A stretch of 64,000 nt of DNA, taken from contig NZ_JBLWVH010000007.1 of assembly GCF_048268525.1 (NCBI RefSeq), positions 51,914 through 115,913 on the forward strand, in the 5' to 3' direction. This document shows positions 40,945 to 49,270 of the stretch, one piece after another; the stretch's first letter is position 1; the number at the start of each line of letters is the position of its first letter. The notes beneath the pieces were generated by a model. The model saw nothing but the letters and a program-made list of their open reading frames with translations, ran no database searches and was not told where the DNA came from. Source of the DNA: Maricaulis sp048268525. Its GTDB lineage: Bacteria; Pseudomonadota; Alphaproteobacteria; Caulobacterales; Maricaulaceae. The position numbers and the translations under genes are program-made.

Positions 40945-41961
40945 AGCCTGCAAACCGGGTTCAGCGACAAACAACTGGTCGGCCAGGGTGCTGGCCGTGA
41001 CAAAATCGATGCCCCGGGAAGCAGGGCTTTCGAGCCAGGCCGTCAGCGTGTCGAGGGTCAGCGTGTGCGGATGTCCGATGACCACGGCGAACCCGTCCTC
41101 CCGCGCCAGTTCGGCGGCCTCGGCCAGACGCGCTTCGATCGCTGCAGCGTTCGGCTCATGGTCAAGGAAGATATCGCGCTCCAGGGCCCGCAGGCCGAGC
41201 CCCGCCGCGACAGCCCGTCCCCGGCTCTCGCCGGTCGTCAGACTATCGAGAAAGAGCGGGTTGGTATGGCTGACAGCCGACAGCGCCACGCGCAGGGCGC
41301 GTGGGTCGGCGGTGAAACGGCTGCCCATGTGATTGTTGAGCCCGATCGCGCCCGGCACGCGGGACATGGCCCAGCGCAGCCGGGCCTGAAGGTCAGCATC
41401 GCTGAGGCCGATGCGCAGGGCATTCGGGCCGGGGTCGGCAAGGCCGACCGGTTCCATCGGCATGTGCAGCAGGACGTCATGCCCGTTCAGGCGTGCCAAG
41501 GCTGCCAGCTCGGTTGAGGATTCGGCATAGGGCAGGATCGCCACGGTGAGCGGGACTGGCAGCGCCATCACCCGCTCGGCCGCGGCGACATCCAACCCGA
41601 CATCATCGATGACCAGCACGATTTGAGGACGGGATACCAGTGCCGGTTGAGGCGCTGCACCTGCAAGGACAACCGGGCTCATATTTGATGCGGCGATGTC
41701 GATTGGCGTCTCGAGCGACACTGTCCGGGCCTCAACCTCTTCGCTTTCAGCCGAATCAAAATCGCGGATCCGGCTCACCCGCACCGACTGGTGATGGTCG
41801 GGACTGTCCGCGATCGCCACCGAAAAGCTCGGGAAGTCACCCTTGCTGGCAACGGAAAACACAACGCCGCCAAGCAGATACACCGCTGCAGCCAGCGCGC
41901 CCGCAAATGCGGGGATGGCAGAGTGGCGGGCTTTGAGTGGAGCAAAGTCAGGTTTCGACAT
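40909..41961 (-). CDS. Divergent polysaccharide deacetylase family protein
   Basis: A protein of 350 residues. An N-terminal membrane anchor (AFAGALAAAVYLLGGVVF) and a variable stretch precede a DUF610-type deacetylase domain. Motifs include IVLVIDDVGLD, VAILPYAES, DVLLHMPMEP, GLNNHMGSRFT and LDSLTTGES, with FAVVIGHPHTLTLD near the end. These divergent deacetylases are thought to act on envelope glycans, but few are characterised. It lies on the opposite strand between trpE and trpG, breaking the usual trpE-trpG order. A CtrA-type box is 24 bases before its start. Confidence 0.85.
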   Translation of the reverse strand: MSKPDFAPLKARHSAIPAFAGALAAAVYLLGGVVFSVASKGDFPSFSVAIADSPDHHQSVRVSRIRDFDSAESEEVEARTVSLETPIDIAASNMSPVVLAGAAPQPALVSRPQIVLVIDDVGLDVAAAERVMALPVPLTVAILPYAESSTELAALARLNGHDVLLHMPMEPVGLADPGPNALRIGLSDADLQARLRWAMSRVPGAIGLNNHMGSRFTADPRALRVALSAVSHTNPLFLDSLTTGESRGRAVAAGLGLRALERDIFLDHEPNAAAIEARLAEAAELAREDGFAVVIGHPHTLTLDTLTAWLESPASRGIDFVTASTLADQLFVAEPGLQASVVEGIDRGAE

Positions 41962-41984
41962 CACACCAGCACGCTGGAATGTGG

Positions 41985-41999
41985 TTAATCAGGCGTTAA
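41985..41999. promoter_or_regulatory. CtrA-type binding site
   Basis: TTAA-TCAGGCG-TTAA matches the full CtrA consensus TTAA-N7-TTAA of Caulobacter. It lies in the divergent region between the deacetylase (start 41961) and trpG (start 42060). It could place either gene under cell-cycle control. Binding is predicted from the motif only. Confidence 0.6.
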
Positions 42000-42059
42000 T
42001 GCGTTCGCGGGATTGGCGAAATCCACCTTGCTGACTAGGGTCGCGGCAGGGAGAGCGCC

Positions 42060-42650
42060 ATGCTGCTGATCATCGACAACTACGACAGTTTCACCTTCAA
42101 CCTGGTTCACTATTTCGAGGAGCTGGGGGCCCGCACCAAGGTGATCCGCAATGACGCGATGAGCGTGGCGGAGGCGCTGGCGCTCAAGCCCAGAGGCATC
42201 GTCCTCTCGCCGGGACCGTGTGATCCGGACCGGGCCGGGATCTGTCTCGAGCTGATCGCGGCCGCACCGCACGACCTGCCGATCCTCGGCGTCTGCCTCG
42301 GCCACCAGTCGATCGGGCAGGTTTTCGGCGGCGAGGTCATCTCGGCCAAGTCGATCATGCACGGCAAGACCAGCGAAGTGACCCATGATGGCAGGGGCCT
42401 GTTCACAGGCCTGCCCAGTCCTTTCACGGCTACGCGCTATCACTCCCTCGCCGTGCGCCCGGAAAGCCTGCCGGACGTGCTGCGAGCGACCGCCCACACC
42501 GCCGATGGCGAGATCATGGGATTGTGTCACCGCGAGCGGCCGATCCATGGCGTCCAGTTCCACCCCGAGTCGATCGCGTCCGAGCACGGGCACGACCTGC
42601 TGCGCAACTTCCTCGACCTGACCGGCCTGCCCCGCGCTGCTGCGGCCTGA
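42060..42650 (+). CDS. trpG: Anthranilate synthase component II (glutamine amidotransferase)
   Basis: A class I amidotransferase of 196 residues. It starts MLLIIDNYDSFTFNLVHYF. The nucleophile Cys is in ILGVCLGHQSIGQ and the His/Glu pair in VQFHPESIASEHG. It supplies ammonia to TrpE. A very similar protein serves as PabA in folate synthesis, and alphaproteobacteria often use one protein for both roles. A CtrA-type box lies about 60 bases upstream. trpD follows after about 290 bases. Confidence 0.95.
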   Translation: MLLIIDNYDSFTFNLVHYFEELGARTKVIRNDAMSVAEALALKPRGIVLSPGPCDPDRAGICLELIAAAPHDLPILGVCLGHQSIGQVFGGEVISAKSIMHGKTSEVTHDGRGLFTGLPSPFTATRYHSLAVRPESLPDVLRATAHTADGEIMGLCHRERPIHGVQFHPESIASEHGHDLLRNFLDLTGLPRAAAA

Positions 42651-42936
42651 TCGGCACCACCGCCCGCAGGCGTTGAACCGGCGGCGGCCACGCGCTAGAT
42701 CGTGTCTGTTCGCTTTGTTCAACCCGGTGACAGGTATGCCGTCTTTTGCCTCTCCACACGCTCCCTGCCCGGCCGTCCGCGCCGGTCATTGCGCTGTGGT
42801 GGCCGTGACGCGCGTTCGATACTTCCAGCCGGCCGTGCAGTGGTGTCCGGATCATCGATGGCGTGGCTACACCGCCTGACCGGCCCGGTTCGCAGCCTGC
42901 TGCTGCCTGTGATCATACCCAGCGAAACGACTGACC
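42651..42936. other. Intergenic stretch between trpG and trpD
   Basis: A gap of 286 bases, unusual inside a trp operon. No clear gene, terminator with a T-run, leader peptide or riboswitch was recognised. Small ORFs in both strands overlap trpG or trpD and lack protein character. It may contain a separate trpD promoter. Confidence 0.4.
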
Positions 42937-43956
42937 ATGCAAAACATCTATCTTTGCCTGACCGCCTTTGCCCGCGGCACTTATCCTGAAGACGCGGCAA
43001 TCACCGGCGCCTTTGACGAGCTCATGTCCGGCGATGCGCCCGACGCCGCCATCGGCGGATTCCTGGTCGGCCTCGCCGCGCTCGGCGAACGCCCGTCCGA
43101 CATCGCCGCCGGCGCCCGCGCCCTGCGCAGCCGCATGACGCGCATCGAAGCGCCTGCGGGCGCCATCGATACCTGCGGCACCGGTGGCGACGGCAAGGGC
43201 GCCTGGAACATCTCGACCACGGCAGCGATCATTGCCGCCGGCGCCGGCGCGATCGTGGCCAAGCACGGCAATCGCGCCGCCTCATCCAAGTCCGGCTCGT
43301 CGGATGTGCTGGCCCAGCTGGGCGTCAAACTCGATTGCCCGCCCGAGGCCGTTGAACGCTCACTGGCCGAGGCGCGCGTCGGCTTTCTCTATGCCCCCGC
43401 CCACCACGCGGCCGTCCGTCATGTCGGTCCGGCGCGCCAGGCACTGAAAGTCCGTACTGTGTTCAACCTGCTGGGACCGCTGTCCAATCCGGCTGGCGTG
43501 AAACGACAATTGCTGGGCGTGTACGACAAGCGCTGGCTTGTCCCGATTGCCGAGGCGCTGCGCGATCTGGGCTGCGAACATGCCCTCGTCATCTGCGGCC
43601 AGGACGGCATGGACGAGCTGACCACAACCACCGGCTCCGACATCGCCGAGCTGCGCGATGGCGAGATCCGCGAGTACAGCTTCCACCCGGAAGAAGCCGG
43701 ACTGACCTTGGTCGAGGAGGCCGACCTCCAGGGCGGAACACCGGCCGACAACGCGGCCGCGATCCGGGCCCTGCTCGACGGCGAGACCGGGCCCTTCCGC
43801 GATATCGCCATCCTCAATGCCGGCGCGGCGCTGGTCCTGGCCGGGCTGGCCTCAAGCATTCCCGAGGGTAGCACTCTGGCCGCAGCGGCCGTCGATGACG
43901 GACGCGCCAGGGCGGCGCTCGCGCGTATGGTCGCGATTTCGAACGGTGAGGCCTGA
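42937..43956 (+). CDS. trpD: Anthranilate phosphoribosyltransferase
   Basis: An enzyme of 339 residues that couples anthranilate with phosphoribosyl pyrophosphate. The PRPP site is DTCGTGGDGKGAWNISTTAA and the anthranilate site is KHGNRAASSKSGSSDVL. The rest, including NLLGPLSNPAGVKRQLLGVY, matches the family. It is separated by only three bases from trpC and so is in the same transcript. Confidence 0.97.
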   Translation: MQNIYLCLTAFARGTYPEDAAITGAFDELMSGDAPDAAIGGFLVGLAALGERPSDIAAGARALRSRMTRIEAPAGAIDTCGTGGDGKGAWNISTTAAIIAAGAGAIVAKHGNRAASSKSGSSDVLAQLGVKLDCPPEAVERSLAEARVGFLYAPAHHAAVRHVGPARQALKVRTVFNLLGPLSNPAGVKRQLLGVYDKRWLVPIAEALRDLGCEHALVICGQDGMDELTTTTGSDIAELRDGEIREYSFHPEEAGLTLVEEADLQGGTPADNAAAIRALLDGETGPFRDIAILNAGAALVLAGLASSIPEGSTLAAAAVDDGRARAALARMVAISNGEA

Positions 43957-43959
43957 GCC

Positions 43960-44766
43960 ATGCCCAATCCACCCGATACACTGGCCCGCATCGGCGCCTA
44001 CAAGCGCGATCATATCGAAGCCTGCAAGACTGCCCGCCCCTATGCCGGGATCGCCGCTGCGGCCCGCGACGTCGCGCCGGTACGCGGTTTCGCCAGGGCA
44101 CTCGCCTCGGCCCCCGGCGGGTTGGGGCTGATCGCCGAAATCAAGAAGGCCAGCCCGTCCAAGGGCCTGATCCGCGCCGACTTTGATCCGCCAGCCCTGG
44201 CGAAGGCCTATGAGGCTGGCGGCGCCAACTGTCTGTCAGTGCTCACCGATACACCCAGCTTCCAGGGAGCCGATGCCTTCCTGACTGCGGCCCGTGAAGC
44301 CGTCTCCATCCCGGCCTTGCGCAAGGACTTCATGTATGACCGCTACCAGGTCGCCGAGGCCCGCCTGCTGGGCGCCGACGCGATCCTGGTGATCATGGCA
44401 GCCGTCGACGACGACACGGCGCGTGCACTGATCGACGAGGCGTCGCTGTGGTCGATGGACGTGCTGGTCGAGGTCCATGACGCCCCCGAAATGGAGCGTG
44501 CCCTGAGCCTGGATACACCACTCATCGGGATCAACAACCGCAATCTCCGGACGTTCGAGACCTCCCTCGACACATTTGATGCGCTGGCTCCAATGGTCGG
44601 GCCGGACCGGTTGCTGGTCGCCGAAAGCGGCATTTTTGGTCCTGACGATGCCGCCCGTGTCCGGGCCGCCGGCGCCAGGGCCCTCCTGGTCGGCGAAAGC
44701 CTGATGCGCCAGGGCGATGTCACGGCTGCCACCCGCACGCTTCTGGGTTGCTCCGGGCCCGCTTGA
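43960..44766 (+). CDS. trpC: Indole-3-glycerol phosphate synthase
   Basis: A TIM-barrel enzyme of 268 residues that closes the indole ring. The catalytic motif is GLIAEIKKASPSKGLIRADF, with LRKDFMYDRYQVAEARLLGADAI and LVAESGIFGPDDAARV following. Starts three bases after the trpD stop. trpF, trpB and trpA are not in the window. The moaC and moeA genes that follow trpC in some relatives are absent here; lexA comes next. Confidence 0.97.
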   Translation: MPNPPDTLARIGAYKRDHIEACKTARPYAGIAAAARDVAPVRGFARALASAPGGLGLIAEIKKASPSKGLIRADFDPPALAKAYEAGGANCLSVLTDTPSFQGADAFLTAAREAVSIPALRKDFMYDRYQVAEARLLGADAILVIMAAVDDDTARALIDEASLWSMDVLVEVHDAPEMERALSLDTPLIGINNRNLRTFETSLDTFDALAPMVGPDRLLVAESGIFGPDDAARVRAAGARALLVGESLMRQGDVTAATRTLLGCSGPA

Positions 44767-44776
44767 CGCCGATTCA

Positions 44777-44791
44777 GAACACTTGTAGAAC
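44777..44791. promoter_or_regulatory. LexA operator (SOS box)
   Basis: GAAC-ACTTGTA-GAAC is the alphaproteobacterial SOS box (GAAC-N7-GAAC, equal to GTTC-N7-GTTC on the other strand). It lies about 85 bases upstream of the lexA start, right after the trpC stop. It implies autoregulation of lexA. Confidence 0.85.
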
Positions 44792-44874
44792 AAACGCAGC
44801 TATTCCTGATTTGTTCCTGTCGTGTCGGCGCCGTTGCCCGGCCCGATTCCCGGAACGCGAACAAGGGGGTCACC

Positions 44875-45573
44875 ATGCTGACGCGGAAACAGAACGAGCT
44901 TTTGCTCTTCATACACAACCGCATCAAGGAAACCGGGGTTTCTCCCTCGTTTGACGAAATGAAGGGCGCCCTGCAGCTGGCCTCAAAGTCTGGCGTGCAT
45001 CGCCTGATCACGGCGCTGGAGGAGCGGGGCTTCATCCGTCGCCTCGCCCATCGCGCCCGGGCCTTGGAAGTCCTCAAACTGCCGGAATCGGCGGCGGCCC
45101 ATGAAGCGCCCGCCCTGCCAAAGGGCGATCTCGGCGCCAATGTCGTGCGCGGGAATTTCGCCAAGCCGGAAAGCGATACCCATGAAAGTTCGGTCGAAGT
45201 GCCGATGCTCGGGCGTATCGCGGCCGGCGTTCCGATCTCCGCGATCCAGCATGAAACCGACCGCTTCCCCGTTCCCGCCGACATGGTCGTCGGTGGCGAG
45301 CATTTCGGCCTTGAGGTGAAAGGCGATTCGATGATCGAGGCCGGCATCATGGATGGCGACACCGTGCTCATCCGCCGCTGCCAATCAGCCGAAACCGGCG
45401 ATATCGTTGTCGCCTTGATCGATGACGAGGAAGCGACGCTGAAGCGTCTGCGCAAGAAGGGTGGCTCGGTCGCCCTTGAAGCCGCCAACCCGGAATACGA
45501 GACGCGGATTTTTCCGCCGGACCGGGTCAAGGTGCAGGGGCGGCTCGTCGGCCTGATCCGTCGCTATCACTAG
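44875..45573 (+). CDS. lexA: SOS repressor LexA
   Basis: A protein of 232 residues. The winged helix-turn-helix begins MLTRKQNELLLFIHNRI and continues with PSFDEMKGALQLASKSGVHR. The self-cleavage site is Ala-Gly in GRIAAGVPIS. The catalytic Ser is in VKGDSMIEAGIMDGD and the catalytic Lys in EATLKRLRKKGG. Represses DNA-damage genes until RecA-stimulated cleavage. A SOS box lies upstream, so the gene regulates itself. It has a separate promoter after trpC and converges on comEC. Confidence 0.97.
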   Translation: MLTRKQNELLLFIHNRIKETGVSPSFDEMKGALQLASKSGVHRLITALEERGFIRRLAHRARALEVLKLPESAAAHEAPALPKGDLGANVVRGNFAKPESDTHESSVEVPMLGRIAAGVPISAIQHETDRFPVPADMVVGGEHFGLEVKGDSMIEAGIMDGDTVLIRRCQSAETGDIVVALIDDEEATLKRLRKKGGSVALEAANPEYETRIFPPDRVKVQGRLVGLIRRYH

Positions 45574-45627
45574 CGCCGTTTTTACCAGACGGATCCAACA
45601 CGCAATGAGATGACGGGCGTTGCACAC

Positions 45628-47736
45628 TCAGGACGTGGTCCAGGGTCTGACGACCCCGGATGGCTGCGCGCTGCGAATTGATGTGATCCCCTGCTCTCCG
45701 ACATGGATGACCTGACTGCCGGTCCTGGCCAACCGGTCCGGGTCAAAGACGATGGCCCGGCATTGCCCGGCCACCCAGGATGGCATGCGGGCGTCGCTGA
45801 CAATTATGTCGGACCGGGCGCAATCGGTAGGCCAGTCTTCCAGTCCCTCCAGGCGCGTCACGGTCAGCTCTCCGATCCGGGCGCTGCATCCACTGGCGTC
45901 ACAAGTCGCTTGCCAGCGCTCTGGCGTCAGCCCGGTGACCCCGCGGGCCTCCAGAAAGACACGCCCCGCAAAACGCGACCGGCGTCGATCGCTGACCACC
46001 CAGGCGTCATCACCATCACGGGCCAGCACAAGGCCGGTCCGGGAGATAAAGAGATCCGGTTGCGGTAGCCAGGCCCACAGCGCCAGCGCCCCCGCCATCA
46101 CCACACCGCCGGCACCGCGAACCGGCCCGCGCAGCAAAAGCAGAAGGATGAAGCCGGCCGTGAACAGCGCCAATACGGCGCCGGGAGCCGCGGCGACGGT
46201 CCGTTGCGCTCCCGGCCAGCCTGCCACCTGCGCGGCGAGGTCGAGCATGACCACCAGGCCGGCCTCCATGACCCGGAATGGCAGGACGTCGAGACCGACC
46301 GGAATGAGAATCAGGCCCAGCACCCCGGCCGGCATCACCACCAAGGAAAATATCGGCATCACCAACAGGTTTCCGGCCAGCCCGAACGTTGCAATGCGAT
46401 GGAAATGGAACGCCGCATAGCCAGCTGTCGCGGTGCCGGCGACGAGGCTGGTCGTGCCCAGTCCACCGAAAAACAGCCGGAGCTGTCCGAACACGCCCCG
46501 GCTGGAGCCACCACCGCGCGACGTCTGCCAGACCCTCGCGACCGCGACCAGCGCCGCCGCGGCCGAGAACGACATCTGGAAACCCGGGGTGACAATGGCC
46601 TGGGGCTGCATGACAAGCACCGCGATCACCGCCAGGGCCAGCGTGTGCATGGACAGTGCCCGGCGCCGCAGGATGACGGCGCCCAGAACCGAAATGGTCA
46701 TGATGAAGGCCCGTTGGGTGGGAATTGTCGCACCGGAGAGGACGAGATAACCGGCCGCGAAAACCAGCGCGACCCAGGCTGCCGGAATGGCCGGATCATG
46801 CCGCCTTGCCCAGGGCGTGATCGCGGCCAGCAGCAACCGGACAGCGAAGAAAACCCCTCCGGCCAGCAAGGCCATGTGCATGCCGGAGATCGCCAGCACA
46901 TGCCCCAAACCGGCCCGGCGCAGGGCTTCCACATCACGGGCGGCGATATGGGCCCGGTCTCCGGTCAGCAAGGCAGCGGCCAGCCCGCCGGGTCGCGGCG
47001 CCATCCGGGCGCGGATATGGTCGGACAAAGACGCCCGGATACGGGCAATGCGGCGAGCCAGGCGGTCATCGGACACGGCAGGCCCCGAGATGGCCGGTGC
47101 GACGCCATACCCGGTCGCGACAATGTCGGCGAAGCCGGCGTGAAACGAGAAATCATATCCGCCCGGAACCGCCGCCGGGCGCGGCGGCGCCAGAACCGCC
47201 GGGATCGCGATCGGGTCGCCGGCCACCAGGCCGGCCGGCTCAGCCAGAACCCGGACTCTCGCCACGCCGGGTGCCAACGCTGTGAGTTCATCATTTCCGA
47301 CCCGGATCAGCAGCCTGCGGCGCCCTGACCCACTGCGGTCAACCGCCTCGAGCCATCCTTCAACCAGAATCGCGCCATCACTCCCGCGATAAGTCTCGGG
47401 ACCATGGTGGGCCAGCGTGTGGTCTTGTGCCCGCCACAGGAATGCGGTGGCTGCGAGTAGCAAGACCGACAGCATGCCCGCCAGACGAAACCGCGCTTTT
47501 CGGCCATCAGGCGAAAACCGCACAAGCAGGCCGATCGTCAATCCGGTCACACCCAGCCCCAGCAACGCGATGGCTCCTGGCTCAACCGGCAGGTAAAAAT
47601 AGCCGCTACAGGCAATGATTCCGCCCAGGGCCGTCAGCGTAACGGGATTCAAATCTGCGAGTGGATCGATGGACTTAGGAGAGTCTGCCCGGTGACGTGC
47701 AGCCCGGTGCGGCAAGATTGCGTCAGGATCGAGCAT
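45628..47736 (-). CDS. comEC: ComEC/Rec2-family DNA-uptake channel
   Basis: A protein of 702 residues. N-terminal membrane segments are followed by an OB-like domain (about 120-210), then the competence domain with LGHVLAISGMHMALLAGGVFF and more membrane segments (FGLAGNLLVMPIFSLVVMPAG). The C-terminal beta-lactamase-like domain of larger ComEC proteins appears short: only about 130 residues follow the last membrane segment. It carries single-stranded DNA across the inner membrane during transformation. It diverges from gltX, and comEC-gltX-gltA is a conserved order in Caulobacterales as I recall. Confidence 0.88.
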   Translation of the reverse strand: MLDPDAILPHRAARHRADSPKSIDPLADLNPVTLTALGGIIACSGYFYLPVEPGAIALLGLGVTGLTIGLLVRFSPDGRKARFRLAGMLSVLLLAATAFLWRAQDHTLAHHGPETYRGSDGAILVEGWLEAVDRSGSGRRRLLIRVGNDELTALAPGVARVRVLAEPAGLVAGDPIAIPAVLAPPRPAAVPGGYDFSFHAGFADIVATGYGVAPAISGPAVSDDRLARRIARIRASLSDHIRARMAPRPGGLAAALLTGDRAHIAARDVEALRRAGLGHVLAISGMHMALLAGGVFFAVRLLLAAITPWARRHDPAIPAAWVALVFAAGYLVLSGATIPTQRAFIMTISVLGAVILRRRALSMHTLALAVIAVLVMQPQAIVTPGFQMSFSAAAALVAVARVWQTSRGGGSSRGVFGQLRLFFGGLGTTSLVAGTATAGYAAFHFHRIATFGLAGNLLVMPIFSLVVMPAGVLGLILIPVGLDVLPFRVMEAGLVVMLDLAAQVAGWPGAQRTVAAAPGAVLALFTAGFILLLLLRGPVRGAGGVVMAGALALWAWLPQPDLFISRTGLVLARDGDDAWVVSDRRRSRFAGRVFLEARGVTGLTPERWQATCDASGCSARIGELTVTRLEGLEDWPTDCARSDIIVSDARMPSWVAGQCRAIVFDPDRLARTGSQVIHVGEQGITSIRSAQPSGVVRPWTTS

Positions 47737-47806
47737 GAAGCAGCCTACGGTCTATCGCGAAACCTGATATTCATGCTAACACGACTTCCTCCTCTCGCAG
47801 TGCAAC

Positions 47807-49246
47807 ATGAATTCGCAATTGCAAAACAACGACAAGATGATTCGCACACGCTTCGCTCCCTCCCCGACCGGCTTCCTCCATATTGGCGGAGCACGCACGG
47901 CGCTGTTCAACTGGCTGCTGGCGCGACGCCATGGCGGCACGTTCCTGTTGCGCATCGAAGACACTGATCGCGCGCGTTCCAATCCGGCGGCCGTGGAGGC
48001 GATCCTCGACGGTTTGTCCTGGTTGGGTCTGGAATGGGATGGCGAGCCGGTCTCACAATTCGAGCGCGCCAACCGGCACGTCGAGATCGCCCACGAATTG
48101 CTGGCCCGGGGCCATGCTTTCAAGTGCTATTGCACCGCCGATGAGACCCAGGCGCTGCGTGATGAAGCCTTCGCCGCCGGACGGGCGCTGCGCTCGCCGT
48201 GGCGCGACCGGACAGAAGCCGAAGCCCCGGCCGACACGCCCTTCACAGTTCGCTTCAAGGCCCCGGACAGCGATGTAGATATCGACGACGCTGTGCAGGG
48301 CCAGGTGCGTTGGGCTGCCAAGGAGTTCGACGATCTCATCCTGCTCCGCTCGGACGGCACGCCAACCTATAATCTCGCCGTGGTCGTCGATGATCACGAC
48401 ATGGAGATCACCCATATCGTTCGCGGCGATGATCACCTGGTCAATGCCGGTCGCCAGAGCCAGATCTATGATGCCATGGGGTGGCAGCGTCCGGTCTTCG
48501 CTCATGTCCCGCTGATCCACGGCCAGGATGGCAAGAAGCTTTCCAAGCGTCATGGTGCGCTCGGGGCCGAAGCCTATCGCGATATGGGTTATCTGCCGGA
48601 AGGCCTGCGCAACTACCTGCTGCGACTGGGCTGGTCCCATGGCGACCAGGAATTGTTCGGTGACGCCGAAGCCGTCGCGGCGTTTGATCTGGCCGGCCTG
48701 AACAAGGCGCCAGCTCGCATGGATCTGGACAAGCTGAACCATATCAATAGCCACCATATGGCCCAGGCCGATAACCAACGCCTGGTCACGCTGCTCCTGC
48801 CCTTCCTCGACGGGCTGGACGCACGGATCGACGATGCCAACGCCACGACATCACGCCTGGAAAAAGCCATGCCGGTGTTGAAAACGCGCGCGTCGACCCT
48901 GGAAGAATTGGCGAAGCAGTCCTATTTCCTGCTCCGTCCCCGCCCCTTCCGGTTGGAGGGCAAGGCCGCAAAGCCGCTCAAAGACGATGAAGCCCGCCAG
49001 CGGCTTTACCGCCTGTTCACGCATCTCGGCGATGTGAATGCGTGGAACGAAACCGTATTGGCGGATGCGCTCAAGGAATTCGCCGAAGCCGAGGATGTCG
49101 GTTTCGGAAAAATCGGTCAGCCGCTGCGTGCCGCGCTGACTGGCGGAGCACCCGCTCCCGATCTGGCTCTTGTCATGACCTTCATCGGTCGCGACGAGAC
49201 GCTGGATCGAATCAAGGATCAGATGACGCCGGCTACATCCGAGTAG
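47807..49246 (+). CDS. gltX: Glutamyl-tRNA synthetase
   Basis: A class I synthetase of 479 residues. The HIGH-type motif is in RFAPSPTGFLHIGGARTALF and the KMSKS-type motif appears as GQDGKKLSKRHGAL. The first 10 residues (MNSQLQNNDK) before MIRTRFAPSP may not be translated; a start at 47837 is possible. It charges tRNA-Glu and possibly tRNA-Gln. Length is normal. gltA follows after 24 bases on the same strand. Confidence 0.96.
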   Translation: MNSQLQNNDKMIRTRFAPSPTGFLHIGGARTALFNWLLARRHGGTFLLRIEDTDRARSNPAAVEAILDGLSWLGLEWDGEPVSQFERANRHVEIAHELLARGHAFKCYCTADETQALRDEAFAAGRALRSPWRDRTEAEAPADTPFTVRFKAPDSDVDIDDAVQGQVRWAAKEFDDLILLRSDGTPTYNLAVVVDDHDMEITHIVRGDDHLVNAGRQSQIYDAMGWQRPVFAHVPLIHGQDGKKLSKRHGALGAEAYRDMGYLPEGLRNYLLRLGWSHGDQELFGDAEAVAAFDLAGLNKAPARMDLDKLNHINSHHMAQADNQRLVTLLLPFLDGLDARIDDANATTSRLEKAMPVLKTRASTLEELAKQSYFLLRPRPFRLEGKAAKPLKDDEARQRLYRLFTHLGDVNAWNETVLADALKEFAEAEDVGFGKIGQPLRAALTGGAPAPDLALVMTFIGRDETLDRIKDQMTPATSE

Positions 49247-49270
49247 CCAGCGAACCATGGAGATGACGTG

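Noticed and set aside
42708..42720. GTTC-N5-GTTC between trpG and trpD, a LexA-box look-alike
   Set aside because: Spacing between the half sites is 5 instead of 7 bases.
42702..42989. Small ORF of 95 codons across the trpG-trpD gap
   Set aside because: It overlaps the trpD start by more than 50 bases in another frame and is Arg/Pro/Ser-rich with no similarity to a leader peptide (no Trp cluster).
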